NCBI GenBank assembly: GCA_946406115.1
Contig: OX291553.1
Location: 10,979,001-11,043,000, forward strand
From: Apoda limacodes
Taxonomy: Eukaryota > Arthropoda > Insecta > Lepidoptera > Limacodidae
Reading direction: 5' to 3'
Length of the DNA stretch: 64,000 bases
Shown: positions 47,801 through 59,800 of the stretch, piece by piece
Position numbering within the stretch: position 1 is the stretch's first letter
How the letters are laid out: every line of letters begins with the position of its first letter
Notes under the pieces: generated by a model
Databases searched by the model: none
What the model saw: the letters and a program-made list of their open reading frames with translations, nothing else
What the model was told of the DNA's origin: nothing
Program-made: the position numbers and the translations under genes

Positions 47801-50800
47801 GTGCACTTCAGTAACAAATACCAAGTGGTTGGAGGACATATATCACATTACCTATTAGAAAAATCTAGGATTTGCACCCAAAGTGCCGAGGAAAGGAATT
47901 ACCACGTGTTTTATCTACTTTGTGCTGGTGCCCCTCAGGAGTTGAGGACTGCTTTGAAGATTACGAAACCTGATGATTATTTGGTTAGTGAAGTTTTTAC
48001 CAAAAACATCCCTTGACTCCGCCCGCGATATTTTTGACTGCAGTATATTTAGCGCCGATTTTTTTTTACCGTAAGTTCCTTACATTAAATTTGCTGGATT
48101 AAAACTATATCAATCACATCATTAAAATATACCATAATTTTTTTTAAAAGAGGAAAATTACCGAATCGGGGTCATGTGAGTCCCAAAACAGCCTAAAAAA
48201 ATAATTTTAAACTGACCCCTCTGGTTAATTTTTAACCAATAAAATTTGGCTCTTTATTTAGCTATAATCACTTTATTTTAATCATACTCTTGCCAGTGTT
48301 AAAACGCGTGTCAAATAAGCTGTTACGAAACAACCGAAAAGTTGAAATCATCGGACGATTTGGATTTGGGGTTGAGGTTGCTCGCGTGAGAGTTAAATTG
48401 TTTTGGAACGTAATCTAAAACGTTTACCCCTTATAAGTTTTTTTTTATGTTTTTCACAGTACTTGAAAAATGGCTGCACCCAGTATTTCACGACTGCCAA
48501 TTCGGAGAAGAAAATCGGAGCCAATCAAAAGAGCAAACAACAGCAAGCCAAAGGAGGCCTTCGGGACCCGATATTAGATGATGTCGAAGATTTTAAGAGA
48601 TTGAATCAGGTATGTTTTGATTCGAGTTATGTGTTGATTTTAGTTTGAAAAACAAGTTGCATTGTTGCAAGTTTCCTGTGGCAACAGAGATGAAGCCAAT
48701 TAAAAAAGGTAAAAAAATAAATTTCCATCCATTGAAAAAAAGGGTTATGAAATTTCTGTTTGCTATGAAGCTATTAAAAAAAAAAGAATTACAATAAAGT
48801 CAGTTAATTATAATATAGGCTTCATAATAAATAATAAAGAAAAAGTTGTTTGGTACAATTTTTTTTTTCATTGAGATTTTTTGTTTTAAATGTTCACAAT
48901 TTTTTGATATTTGTATACCGCAACATATTTTCTACATATCAGCTAAAAACTCTAAGTCAATTGGAAATACATTTGTTGAGTATCAAAAGGTGGATCCTTT
49001 TTTTATTTCAGGCCTTGTCACACGTCGGACTTACAGATGCTGAGATAAAAGCAGTTTACTCGGTAGTTGCTGCAGTATTACATTTAGGGAACATACAGTT
49101 TGAAGACGATGGGGGAGCGAAAGGAGGGTGTCGGGTGACCCCTGAGTCTGAACCCTCATTAGCCACTGCCGGCTCGCTGTTAGGAGTAGACGGGGGCGAA
49201 TTGAGAATGGCCCTAGTGTCGCGACTAATGCAGAGCTCTAGAGGCGGGATAAAGGGGACAGCTATCATGTGAGTTTTATATTATTGAAGGTATGTTATTG
49301 TAAAATATGCTTACCACCAGGCGGACCGTGTGCTTGTTTGCCACCTTAGTGTACCCAACTTTTACAACACACCGATGGTAATGAAAAGATCTGTAGTAAT
49401 CTTGATAATTTAAGTTAAAAGTAAGCTCGATAGCTCAATTAGCAGAGCACTAAAACGGAATCTAAGGTTCAAGTATTCATTTATCTCTTTGCTATGATAA
49501 TAAAATGTAAAGATAATAATATGCTTGTTTGTATTTATAATACAAGCAATTAGCTGTATCAAATGTTTTTCTACATGGACACCTACCATCGGGGAGTCCT
49601 TTAGACTTATTTATTACATATGAATATTTTCTAAAGGGTCGGCAACCAGCGTCCATAGGCTACGGTGACCGCTTACCATTAGGCGGACCGTAAGTTGGTT
49701 TGCCACCTTAGTCGTATAAAACAAATATCTTTCGCTTCTATGAAGAACTGAATAAGAGTCACGTACTAGAGGCACATAGGTTGCCGAGAAATTGTGAATT
49801 TGTATTGTTTATTATCACTACAGCAACAATTTTTGAACACTTGGTTAATTCCATAAAATTAATAATTGATTTAGTATAATATAATATATAATTTAATATA
49901 ACAAATCATATTTTTTTTTCTTTAAGTTATTATAATATTGTTAGATCAGTATAACTTAACTTGTTTATCAGTAACCGTATTGCTAAAAATCGGCCAAGTG
50001 CGAGTCGGAATCAGGCACGAAGGGTTCCGTACCATTATCTATAAAAACGGCAAAACAATCACGTTTGTTGTATCGGAGACCCCTTAAATTTGTTTTTATT
50101 CTGTTTTTTATTATTTGTTATTATAGCGGCAACGAAAATACATCATCTGTGAAAATTTCAACCGTCTAACTATCACAGTTCATGAGATACAACCTGGTGA
50201 CAGACGGACAGCAAAGTCTTAGTAAACCTGTTTTTACCCTTTGGGTACGAAACCCTAAAAAGTAATGGAAAAATATTCAGAATCTTGCATATTTAACTTG
50301 GTAGCAATATTTAAGGATTTCAATTTAATGTTTGAACAAAATTCTGTAGCCAGTAACCTTTTTTTTTGTATTTAGGGTGCCGCTTAAGACGTACGAAGCG
50401 AGTAACGCACGGGACGCGCTGGCTAAGGCGGTGTACAGTCGTCTGTTCGACTACATAGTACATCGCATCAACACCAGTATACCCTTCCAAGCCTCAGTTT
50501 ACTACATTGGTGTGCTCGACATTGCGGGATTCGGTAAGAGCTCTAGACACTTTTGTGAAAGGAAACAGAATTTTAATTATAATTTTTATTTTAAGTCATG
50601 TATTTAATTTGTTAACTAATAATAATATATTATATGATCAAGATGCTTATTTCTGAAGGGGCGGTCAGGGATATTATAACTGCTCTCTGACCTGTGAACC
50701 TGTTGCCATACACTATACAAAATAACAGATTGTACACTATTGGTTGCCCCTTCGGGAATCGATCTGAGACCTTCAGCATTGCAAGCACCTTCAAGCGTTC

Positions 50801-53800
50801 ATCATTCCATTGGATTTTTAAAAATATAATTGAGATATTATTTACCTTAGGATTCTTAATATTAGACGTGTCGTTGTATGGGAATATTCAATTTCATCCT
50901 AGTATAAATGTTAAGACTGAAATCCCATTCCAAAACCTTAGTGGTCTATTTACTTTTATTCTTAATCTTGACGAATGCCTTCTTCACTTTTGAGCAATGT
51001 TGCCGTTTAGTAAAAATTTACCTGACTTCTATTAGTTTTAAATAACCAAAAGATATGGCCCAAATCCAGTCTGGAATTCAACTTTACCATAAGCATTATT
51101 TTGATTGTTTTTTTGTTGAGTTCTTTAATAACATTTGGTAAAATACTAAGATTACACATTATTATGTCATAATATGTTTGTAAAAAGCAATGAATTAAAA
51201 AAAAATCACCACCACTAAAAATCTGGTTTTATAATTGTTTACTATAAGTAACAAATCGGCTCCGTGGCTCAATGGGTAATGACTCGGCTGCTGAATAAAG
51301 GGGCGTGTGTTCGATTCCCGCACAAAACAAACATTTATTATGATATCTTGAGACTGGGTGTTTTCTATGTATAATATGTATGTATTTAAAAAATACACAA
51401 ATTTTATATACGTGGTCTGGCATCCATAGCACAAGCTTTGTTTAGTTTGGAATCAGACGGCGCTGTGTATAATTTCCAAGAATATTTATTAAAAAAAAAA
51501 TTTCAATGCATTTAATTTACAGAATACTTTGAAATGAACAGTTTCGAACAGTTCTGCATAAACTACTGCAACGAGAAACTCCAGCAGTTTTTCAACGAGC
51601 GCATATTAAAGAACGAACAGGAACTATACAAGAGAGAGGGACTAAATGTACCAGAAATCAGATTTGTTGACAACCAGGACTGTATAGGTGATTATTACAC
51701 CTATTATATTAACAATTGCTAATAAATAAGAGGTTGTGGAGTAGCTTCTGGCTCATTTGTATTCGTCTAGCAGAACAACATTTTTCTTATTTGGCAAGTT
51801 AAGCAACGTCGGGCGTGGTCGGCTACTGGATAGGTGACCGCTCTTGTTTTGTTGGCATTGTTTTTTCGTGCTTTGCAGGACACGTTAAACACGCTTAACC
51901 TAAACGAATCTAACATTTAATTTTCCCAGATTTAATTGAAAGCAAAAACCACGGCGTATTCCATTTACTGGACGAGGAATCCAAGTTGCCTAAACCGGAA
52001 TTTGGGCATTTCACTCATTCAGTTATAAAGGAGTTGGGCGCTAACAATCCGAGGTAATATTTCACATTTTATTTATTTAGTATTGACACGGCACATTCAA
52101 AAAATATCGTCATTTGTCAAGGTATATTGTTTCCAGCAAACAAAAAAAAAGAAATCCCTTAAACATTCGATTAATTTATTTCGCAATTTAAAATCAATTG
52201 TAATATTTAATAAATTAGGAATTTGGGAACTAAATTTATTATTTAAATATATAATAATAAAGTGACTTCCGAAAAATTTAGTTTAAAAACTGAAATCGAA
52301 ATACAATATACATCAACCTTAAAAAATAGCATGCCACGGCTGTTTTTTTAAATTTCAACGATCCGTTCCCGAACGGAACCCTAATGCGCTCACTGTACTG
52401 TCCGTCAGCCTTTATGTCAAGTCTCTGCTTTTAAACGAAATGTTCGACAGACCTATCTCGCTATTCTGATAGCTAGATTAGTCTCAACGACCTCCCCTAA
52501 TAGGGCTTCCCCTAACACAACGCCGACGTCCCCGGGTTCGTCGACGCCCGCAAGGATACACGAGGTAGTGCCGGGGCGCTTCTCACCCCCCACTCAATCG
52601 CAACCGCACCCGCGTAACGGGGAACTCCCCTCCTAGCGCTGACTTACCTTCGGGATCGAGACTCACGCCGGTCGAAGGGACGCCCCCGAGAGCGACAAGC
52701 CAAGGTTCCTACCGCTGGGAGCCCTTGAGCGTTGGGCGCTATATGGGATGAGACTCCTTCGGATCTCACCCCAGAAAGCCCGATGAAGCAGTAATGGCTG
52801 CAGCAGCCAACTGCATTGGCTGTTTAGTAAAAAAAAAAAACAGACCTAAATTTTAGTTTGTGTGTTTGTGCAGAATTTCGACCCTAAACCAAATATTAAA
52901 AGCTTTTCCGATACATTAGGAATTCGTGCTAAGGCAATCACTAAGATGGCAACTAAGCTTGCGGTCTGCCTGATGATGACGATCTACATGTTCATAAATA
53001 CTTTTTCGGGTGTAAAGCAACAGGCACGACCTACTTACTTACATTTTACCGAAGCTCTATTACAAATTCCCTTGAACTGGCGTTTCTTTGATCTCTGGTT
53101 ATTAACAGTTTCATTTCACAGGATACAAGTTCCTCGAACGTCGCGTCTTAAGGCGCACCGCACACTGCGCGACGATGAAGGTTTTCTGCTTAGACACTTT
53201 GCTGGAGCAGTTTGTTATAACACGGTATATCTTTATATTAAAAAATACTTAAAAATCTTGATTGGTCTTCCACTATTAATTTACACTATTAATAATTTTT
53301 TTTTATTTTTAATAAAAATTAATATTATTTTACTACTACTTCCCTGTATGCTCTTTTATTATATTGCATTTTTTTTCTACCCAATAGAGCCAATTTATTG
53401 AAAAGAACAACGACGCCCTTCACGCTTCCTTGGAATTTCTAGTCCAAGAGTCAAGAAGTCCACTAGTTCAGCAACTATTTGAAACAACTGACAATAATAA
53501 TGCCAAAGGAAAACTAAACTTCATATCAGTCGGAGCCAAGTTCCAAAATCAACTTACCCAGCTTATGGACAAATTGAAAGAAAATGTAAGTCAAAGTATG
53601 GTAAAGTAATTATGTTCTCACTGTAAAGGATTTCATTATAAATATATATTGTAGATTATATTTTTACATAAAAAAATGGGTTAAATAAAAAAAAGGTGTA
53701 CTTAACAAAAAACAACTAGCGTGATACTATTGGTTTAATTATTCTATGTTTTTTTGTGCATAAGCCATATTTCATCACAATTCGTAAAGCCAGAACTTGA

Positions 53801-56800
53801 AATATAAGTAAAACTTGATTTCTAGAGCTTGCACCACTCATAATTAATTAATCAATTCGTGGCAAAATTCACCATTAAAAAAAAAAATATTTGGGAAAAT
53901 AATTGATTTACATATTTCCGTTCTTGGTAAACAATTTTTTTTTTTAACTTTACAGGGCACAAATTTCGTTCGCTGCATAAAACCAAACTCCCGTATGGTT
54001 GGAATAGAAGTTGAAGGTTCCTTAGTGTTGACCCAGTTAGAGTGCAGCGGAACTATAGCGGTGTTGGAACTTATGGAACATGGATACCCTTCAAGAGCAC
54101 CATTCAATGATCTCTACGAAATGTACAAGTCATTCTTGCCACCGAAGCTGCATAAGCTGACACCGAAGTTATTTTGCGAGGTAAGTGTACAGTTACCCTT
54201 GTATGTTCAAATTCTATAAACTGCCAAAATAGCTTGTTCAAAGGAGAGTGGGCAAATGTCTATGAATCTTGGTCCAAGAAAATAAAGTCTAGTCAATACT
54301 CCAAGTGTATTTGGCAGTTCATTTTTCATCTACACAATTAAAATTCATCCATATATATGGAGTGTAAATTATTTAGGTAGGCGTTCCAGAACCACTTTTA
54401 TAGCTTCCTAATTTTTTGTTTGGAACGGAACCTAATAAAGATGTTTATTTTTTAGGCAATGATCCACAGTTTCGGTCTTTCGGAAAAGGATTTCAAATTC
54501 GGTGTGACCCGAGTTTTTTTCCGACCGGGGAAGTATTCAGAATTCGACACTATAATGAAGTCGGATCCCGAAAATTTGAAGGCTATTGTTGACTCGGTGC
54601 TGGCTTGGCTCGTAAAGTCGAGATGGCGAAGATCAATATTTGGTGTCCTTTCCATTATTAAACGTAAGTTTTCCTTTTTATACTATAAAAGCATACATTC
54701 TCTTTTATACGTAGTTTTTTTTTTGCAAAGACAATTTTATTGTCTACAGGTTTTTTTAATTTTTGTTTTAAAATTTTCTGAAATCCCAAAAAAAGTAATT
54801 CATACTAAGCACAAATAGGGACTATAAATCTAATAAAGGAATAGTTGCACTCTCTATAAATAGTTTTATGAAATAACACAGCTGGCTCTGTGACTGTGAA
54901 CATTTTGTGATTCGAGGTTTAGATCCTATTCGGGGACATAATATCCTCGGAATAATTGCATATGCATATCGCAACCAACTCACAAGTTTGTTCCAAGATA
55001 TTGATGATTTTCGCAAAATTTGCTGCATAAAATATATTCTTTAAAATAGTTTCTGCCCAATAGGACAGGTACATTGCACCTTGGTTTTACCTTGCATAAT
55101 ATTAAAGGCACGGTATTTTATCTGTGTACTTAACATAATTTGATAGTTGTGAATTTGTGGGTGGGGTATGTTTTGCATAACTATATCTAATTATATATGT
55201 TACATGAAATCCTATTTAAACTTTTAGAAAATGACATTTAGTACAATTTAATTTTATTCATTGGACTTTGTTTTTTTTTTATTTTAGTGAAAAACAAAAT
55301 ACTATATCGCCGTCAGTGTCTACTACTAGTACAAAAATCAATCCGCGGATACTTGGTAAGACGAAAACACCAACCTCGCTACAAGGGCATTATAAAAATA
55401 AAGACATTAGAAAATAGTCTAAAGGATATGGAAAAAACGACCGGACAGCTTAAAAAAGAAAAAAATAGCGCTCAGAAGAACATCGAGAATTTAAGAAGTA
55501 GCATAAGGAGTGCTTATGATGCTATAAAGGTTAATATTTTGAATATTTCTCGAAAATAAATATAAATTAAAGTTTTTTTTTGCTACTTAGATTCTCAAAT
55601 TAGCAAAAAGAAAGTGTTTAAAAAATATCAAATCTAAATTTTTGCTTTAAATAGGTAAATATTTTGTCTTGACACAAACTACAGCTCTTGCTACATACTA
55701 GCATTATGCCGCGACATCGTCCCCGTATCTTTTTACTGGATTATTAACTTTTCAGTATGTAACTTTCAAATCAATTATTAATCAATAAATAATATTTAAA
55801 ATCAATTAGTTATTCTTTCATTAATTATCCGGCACCCAAACACAAATAAACACACCCTATATCTTAATATAAAAAAAAAATCTTATAAACTAATATAAGC
55901 TACTAGCACAGATTCTTTTGTATCATTTTTTTAATGCCTTTTTTGCTTTTAGAAAAATGAAAAAATAACAGCACCTGAAATCGAAAAACTATGTACAAAA
56001 TTGACGAAAGACATCGAAATGCAAATGGCTGCACTGCAAAAGGCCATGGTGGATCAGCAAAATCAGTACGTAAAGTTGTTTTACACCCAAAATTAGTTTA
56101 CATAGGTATTTATTTTTCGTTTAGCAGCATTTCGTAAAAAATCTGAAATTTCTTGGCTGCTAAGACATTTCTGATTGCTTAAACAGGGCCCATTAATACG
56201 CCATTCTATTTTTTGACCAGAAATGTTGGCTTTGACCATAGACTTCGAGTTCTGTACGGACAGCGCAATATCCTCACAAAATTAACATTGTGTTGATGTA
56301 GAAAAAGATAATTCGCTGCAACTACCCGTCCCATTCCTATAAAATAAGAATAACACGTTAGAATGAGATAACAACTCGCCGCAAATTAGCTATGTCTCTT
56401 TCACACTTTAGCGGCCGTTTTTACTTCACAGCTGACTAGGGAATGCGCTGTCTACTATAGTTGCGTGACCCCCAATTGTCTTAAATGAGCAGTGTATTAA
56501 ATTCAAATCGAGCGATAAAATGTTTTCCCTTCCATAGGGAGGAGCAAGAAAGACTACGAAAACTTGAAGCGGAAATGCGTGCGGTTGAAGAAGCCAAGCG
56601 GAAAGAACTAGAGAGAATTAGACAGGAGGAAGAAAACCGCAGACTGTAAGTTATCAATATATATATTTTTTAATTACTAGCTTATTACTAGCTCTTGCCT
56701 ATAACGTTGCCTCTTTTTTTTTATAGTAAAGCGGAAATGGAAGCGCGGCGTAAAGCAGAAGAAGCTGAGAGACTGCGCCAAGAGGAACAGGACAGAATTG

Positions 56801-59800
56801 CAGCCGCCAAAATGCAGCAACAGCTGGAACAGGCAGCCCGCGCTGACCAGGAGAATAGAGAGAGGTTAGTATATGAGTAAGAGATGTAAGTGGTTGAGAA
56901 ATACTAAAGACACTGTCACAATTGCAAGTAAATTCATAGTTCTGTGATCAGCAATAGAAGTTACAAGAAATAGAAGTGGCAGTTTATCACTAATTTTATG
57001 TATTACAAAAGGAGAAATAAAAAGAGTTAGGTAGCCGCAGGATATAAAAAATGATTCTCCCTCTTATGCGTCTAAAGGTAAGAACAAGAAGAAAAGAAAC
57101 AAGAAAAAGAAAAAGAAGAAACACAAAGTCTCGATATAAACCCTCTAAGTTTTTTTGTCTGCGTACCCTATGGTTAGCAGGTAGAAAATAGTATTAAGTT
57201 TTTTGGACACTTTTGTTTTTGCAAAGAGATTAAATAAATAACCGGCCAAGTGCGAGTCAGACTCGCGCACGTAGGGTTCCGTACCATTATTTATAATAAC
57301 AGCAAAAAAAAAAATCACGTTTGTTGTATGGGAGTTTGCTTTATTTTAATTATTTATTTTTAAAGCGAATATATAACTAAATTTTCTGTAAATATTTTAA
57401 GCGTCTACCTGTGCCGTTATCAATATCAAGCAAAAAAATCACGTTTGTTGTATGAGAACCGTGTGATGGGATGAGATGGGAGAGGGAGTTTTGTACCCTT
57501 TGGGTACGGAATCCTAAAAATGACCAGCTAGCTATAATAGATTCTCTTTGGAGGGTATCACAGGAAAACTTATGGAGTACATATCTTGGTAAAAGGGAAA
57601 AAAATGTCAGAAAATAATTAAAATGGTTGTTGCTTTAGAAATTATTTTGTGCGTACAGGTTAGAGCAAGAGCGTCGTGATCACGAGATGGCAGTTCGACT
57701 GGCGAAGGAAACAAATGGTCACGTGGAGGGATCACCACCTCAGTTACGGAGGTATGTAAATACATTTCAAAAATATACTTAATTCGAAAATAAGGAACTA
57801 AATGTACATTAAAATTATTTTTTTATGATTAATATATTAGTATTGATTTGCCTATAAACTTGTAATGAAAACATATTATAACACCCTGGTAAAGTTTTTT
57901 TCCAAAGTATTCACCGAAATTTGCCTCTGAACTTACTGCAGCTACTTGCAGTACTGTTAAAATAAAAATGAATAAATAATAATAAAAATACTGAAGGAAA
58001 ATGTTATAATGCAGTCACGTCACCAAAATTCTTCCTGTAAATAGCTTTGACCACCTGCAAGAACTACCTATATGTAACAATATGATATGTTTGCACAGTT
58101 TCCCCACAATGGACTCGGTCAATGGAGAGAATAAGTTGAACAGGTACTGAGTAAGATGGTATAAACCTTGTAGCACGCTGCCTTTCTTTTTACTTAGTCC
58201 TCTTTCAATAACAGTGTTCAATTTTATTTTTATTGTCTTGCTTGTTTTTTGTAGGAAGTACCCTTCCATCTCTATCTATAATAATAAAGACAAATATCTG
58301 TTGATAAACGGATACTCTTTTAAATCGAATGTCCCCGACTAGTTTCAGAACCAATCGGGGTCTGTTTTCATTCAAATATTAAGGTAAAACAATGATTTTA
58401 ACAGTCTGCTGAAAACAAACCTTGAAAACAACATTAAATAACTCTTATCATCAAAACAGACATGTAGCCAAAAAGTGAAAATAAAATTTTATTAAGGGTA
58501 AACGTCGCAGATTGTTTTTATACAAAATGAATTATGCCTCAGGAGTCTCAGCCCATACAGCTCCCAACGTTCAAGGGCTCCCCGCGCGGGGAGCCTCGAC
58601 TTGGGTTGTCGCTCTCGGGGGCGTGCCTTTGAGCAGCGTGAGCCTCGAACCCGAAAGTGAGTCAGCTCCAGGAGGGGAGTTCCCCGTTACGCAGTGTCAT
58701 TCACGGAACGTCGAAGATTATGGCAAATCAATTTTGTACGAAAAACAATCTACAGCGTTCACCCTTAATGCATTTCTTTTTGAACGTTTTAAAAAAATGG
58801 TTTAAGTTGGATTATTAGATTGAAGTTCACGTGGTTGTGACGTCATTTGATGAAATATATTCAAAATAGTCATTTGCTTATGACAAATGGACCACTCTTA
58901 TGATTTGGTGTTTATATTATAACTACAAAATAAGAATAATTAAAAAGAAAATATTGAAAGAGGACGTTTTACTTTTTCAGCTCTTCCACTGGCTGCTAAC
59001 AAATAACTTGATTCTATTGCTTCTTAGATTTTAATATACCTTGCACGAAACCTATTGTATATAACCAAAATCTAGTTGTGAGGTGAAGGAATATTAAACT
59101 TCGCATGATTCAAAAAATCTATTTCAATTTGTAATAAGATATTGTTTAAAATTTATTTTTGTTGAAATATTTGTTTGTACACTATATGCTTTTTGCGCCT
59201 ATATTTAAAAGCGGTATTTAGAGTAGTAAAATGTTTTTACGAGTAGTTATAATGTGTGTTATGAAGTTCGATCTATATTTTCGGCTAAGTATCCAATTGA
59301 CTACTCTGTAAACGTAAATATGAAACCGCAACTTAACGCGTTTATGTTTAAAACTGCATGCTAACGTGAGGAATATTCCACATTGCGGATATAGACACAG
59401 CCTAAACAATCATTTCATTTATATCGTCCGCCATCGAAGGCATCTAGACAAAGCAATTTTATTGTGAGGCGTGATGTGGACACTTATGGTTAGTCTGATG
59501 CTGTCCAGCCAGTCATATATTTTGACGCGGCTCTATAATAATGATAATAAATAGTTTTGGCCATTACACACAGCGCCGTCTGTTCCCAAAGTAAGCAAAG
59601 CTTGTGCTATTAATACCAGACAAATACATATATACCTTTTTTTTTTACAAACATAATATTCATAGACAACGCCCAGTCTCTAGAAAAATACAAAAACTAA
59701 ATGTTTGTCTTGTGCGGAAATCGAACCCACGCCCCTTGATTCATTAGTCGGGTCATTATACACTGAGCCACGGAGTCGACAGTCTATGACTATCTGGACG

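Noticed and set aside
51258..51330. Possible tRNA gene (A and B boxes present)
   Set aside because: It is followed by the SINE body and A-run shared with other copies, and the cloverleaf arms do not pair well; a SINE head, not a tRNA gene.
51800..51845. Possible 5S rRNA gene
   Set aside because: Only the internal-promoter-like part matches; the 5' and 3' thirds of a 5S gene are missing, as in a 5S-derived SINE.
57078..57125. Purine-rich stretch after aaag|gtaag in myosin VI intron 18, a possible alternative exon
   Set aside because: No suitable acceptor in phase before it, and the Lys-rich translation has no counterpart in myosin VI.
58512..58805. 97-codon open frame with a GC-rich middle
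   Set aside because: It covers the CpG-rich dispersed repeat whose other copy, at 52.5 kb, is not open in the same way.
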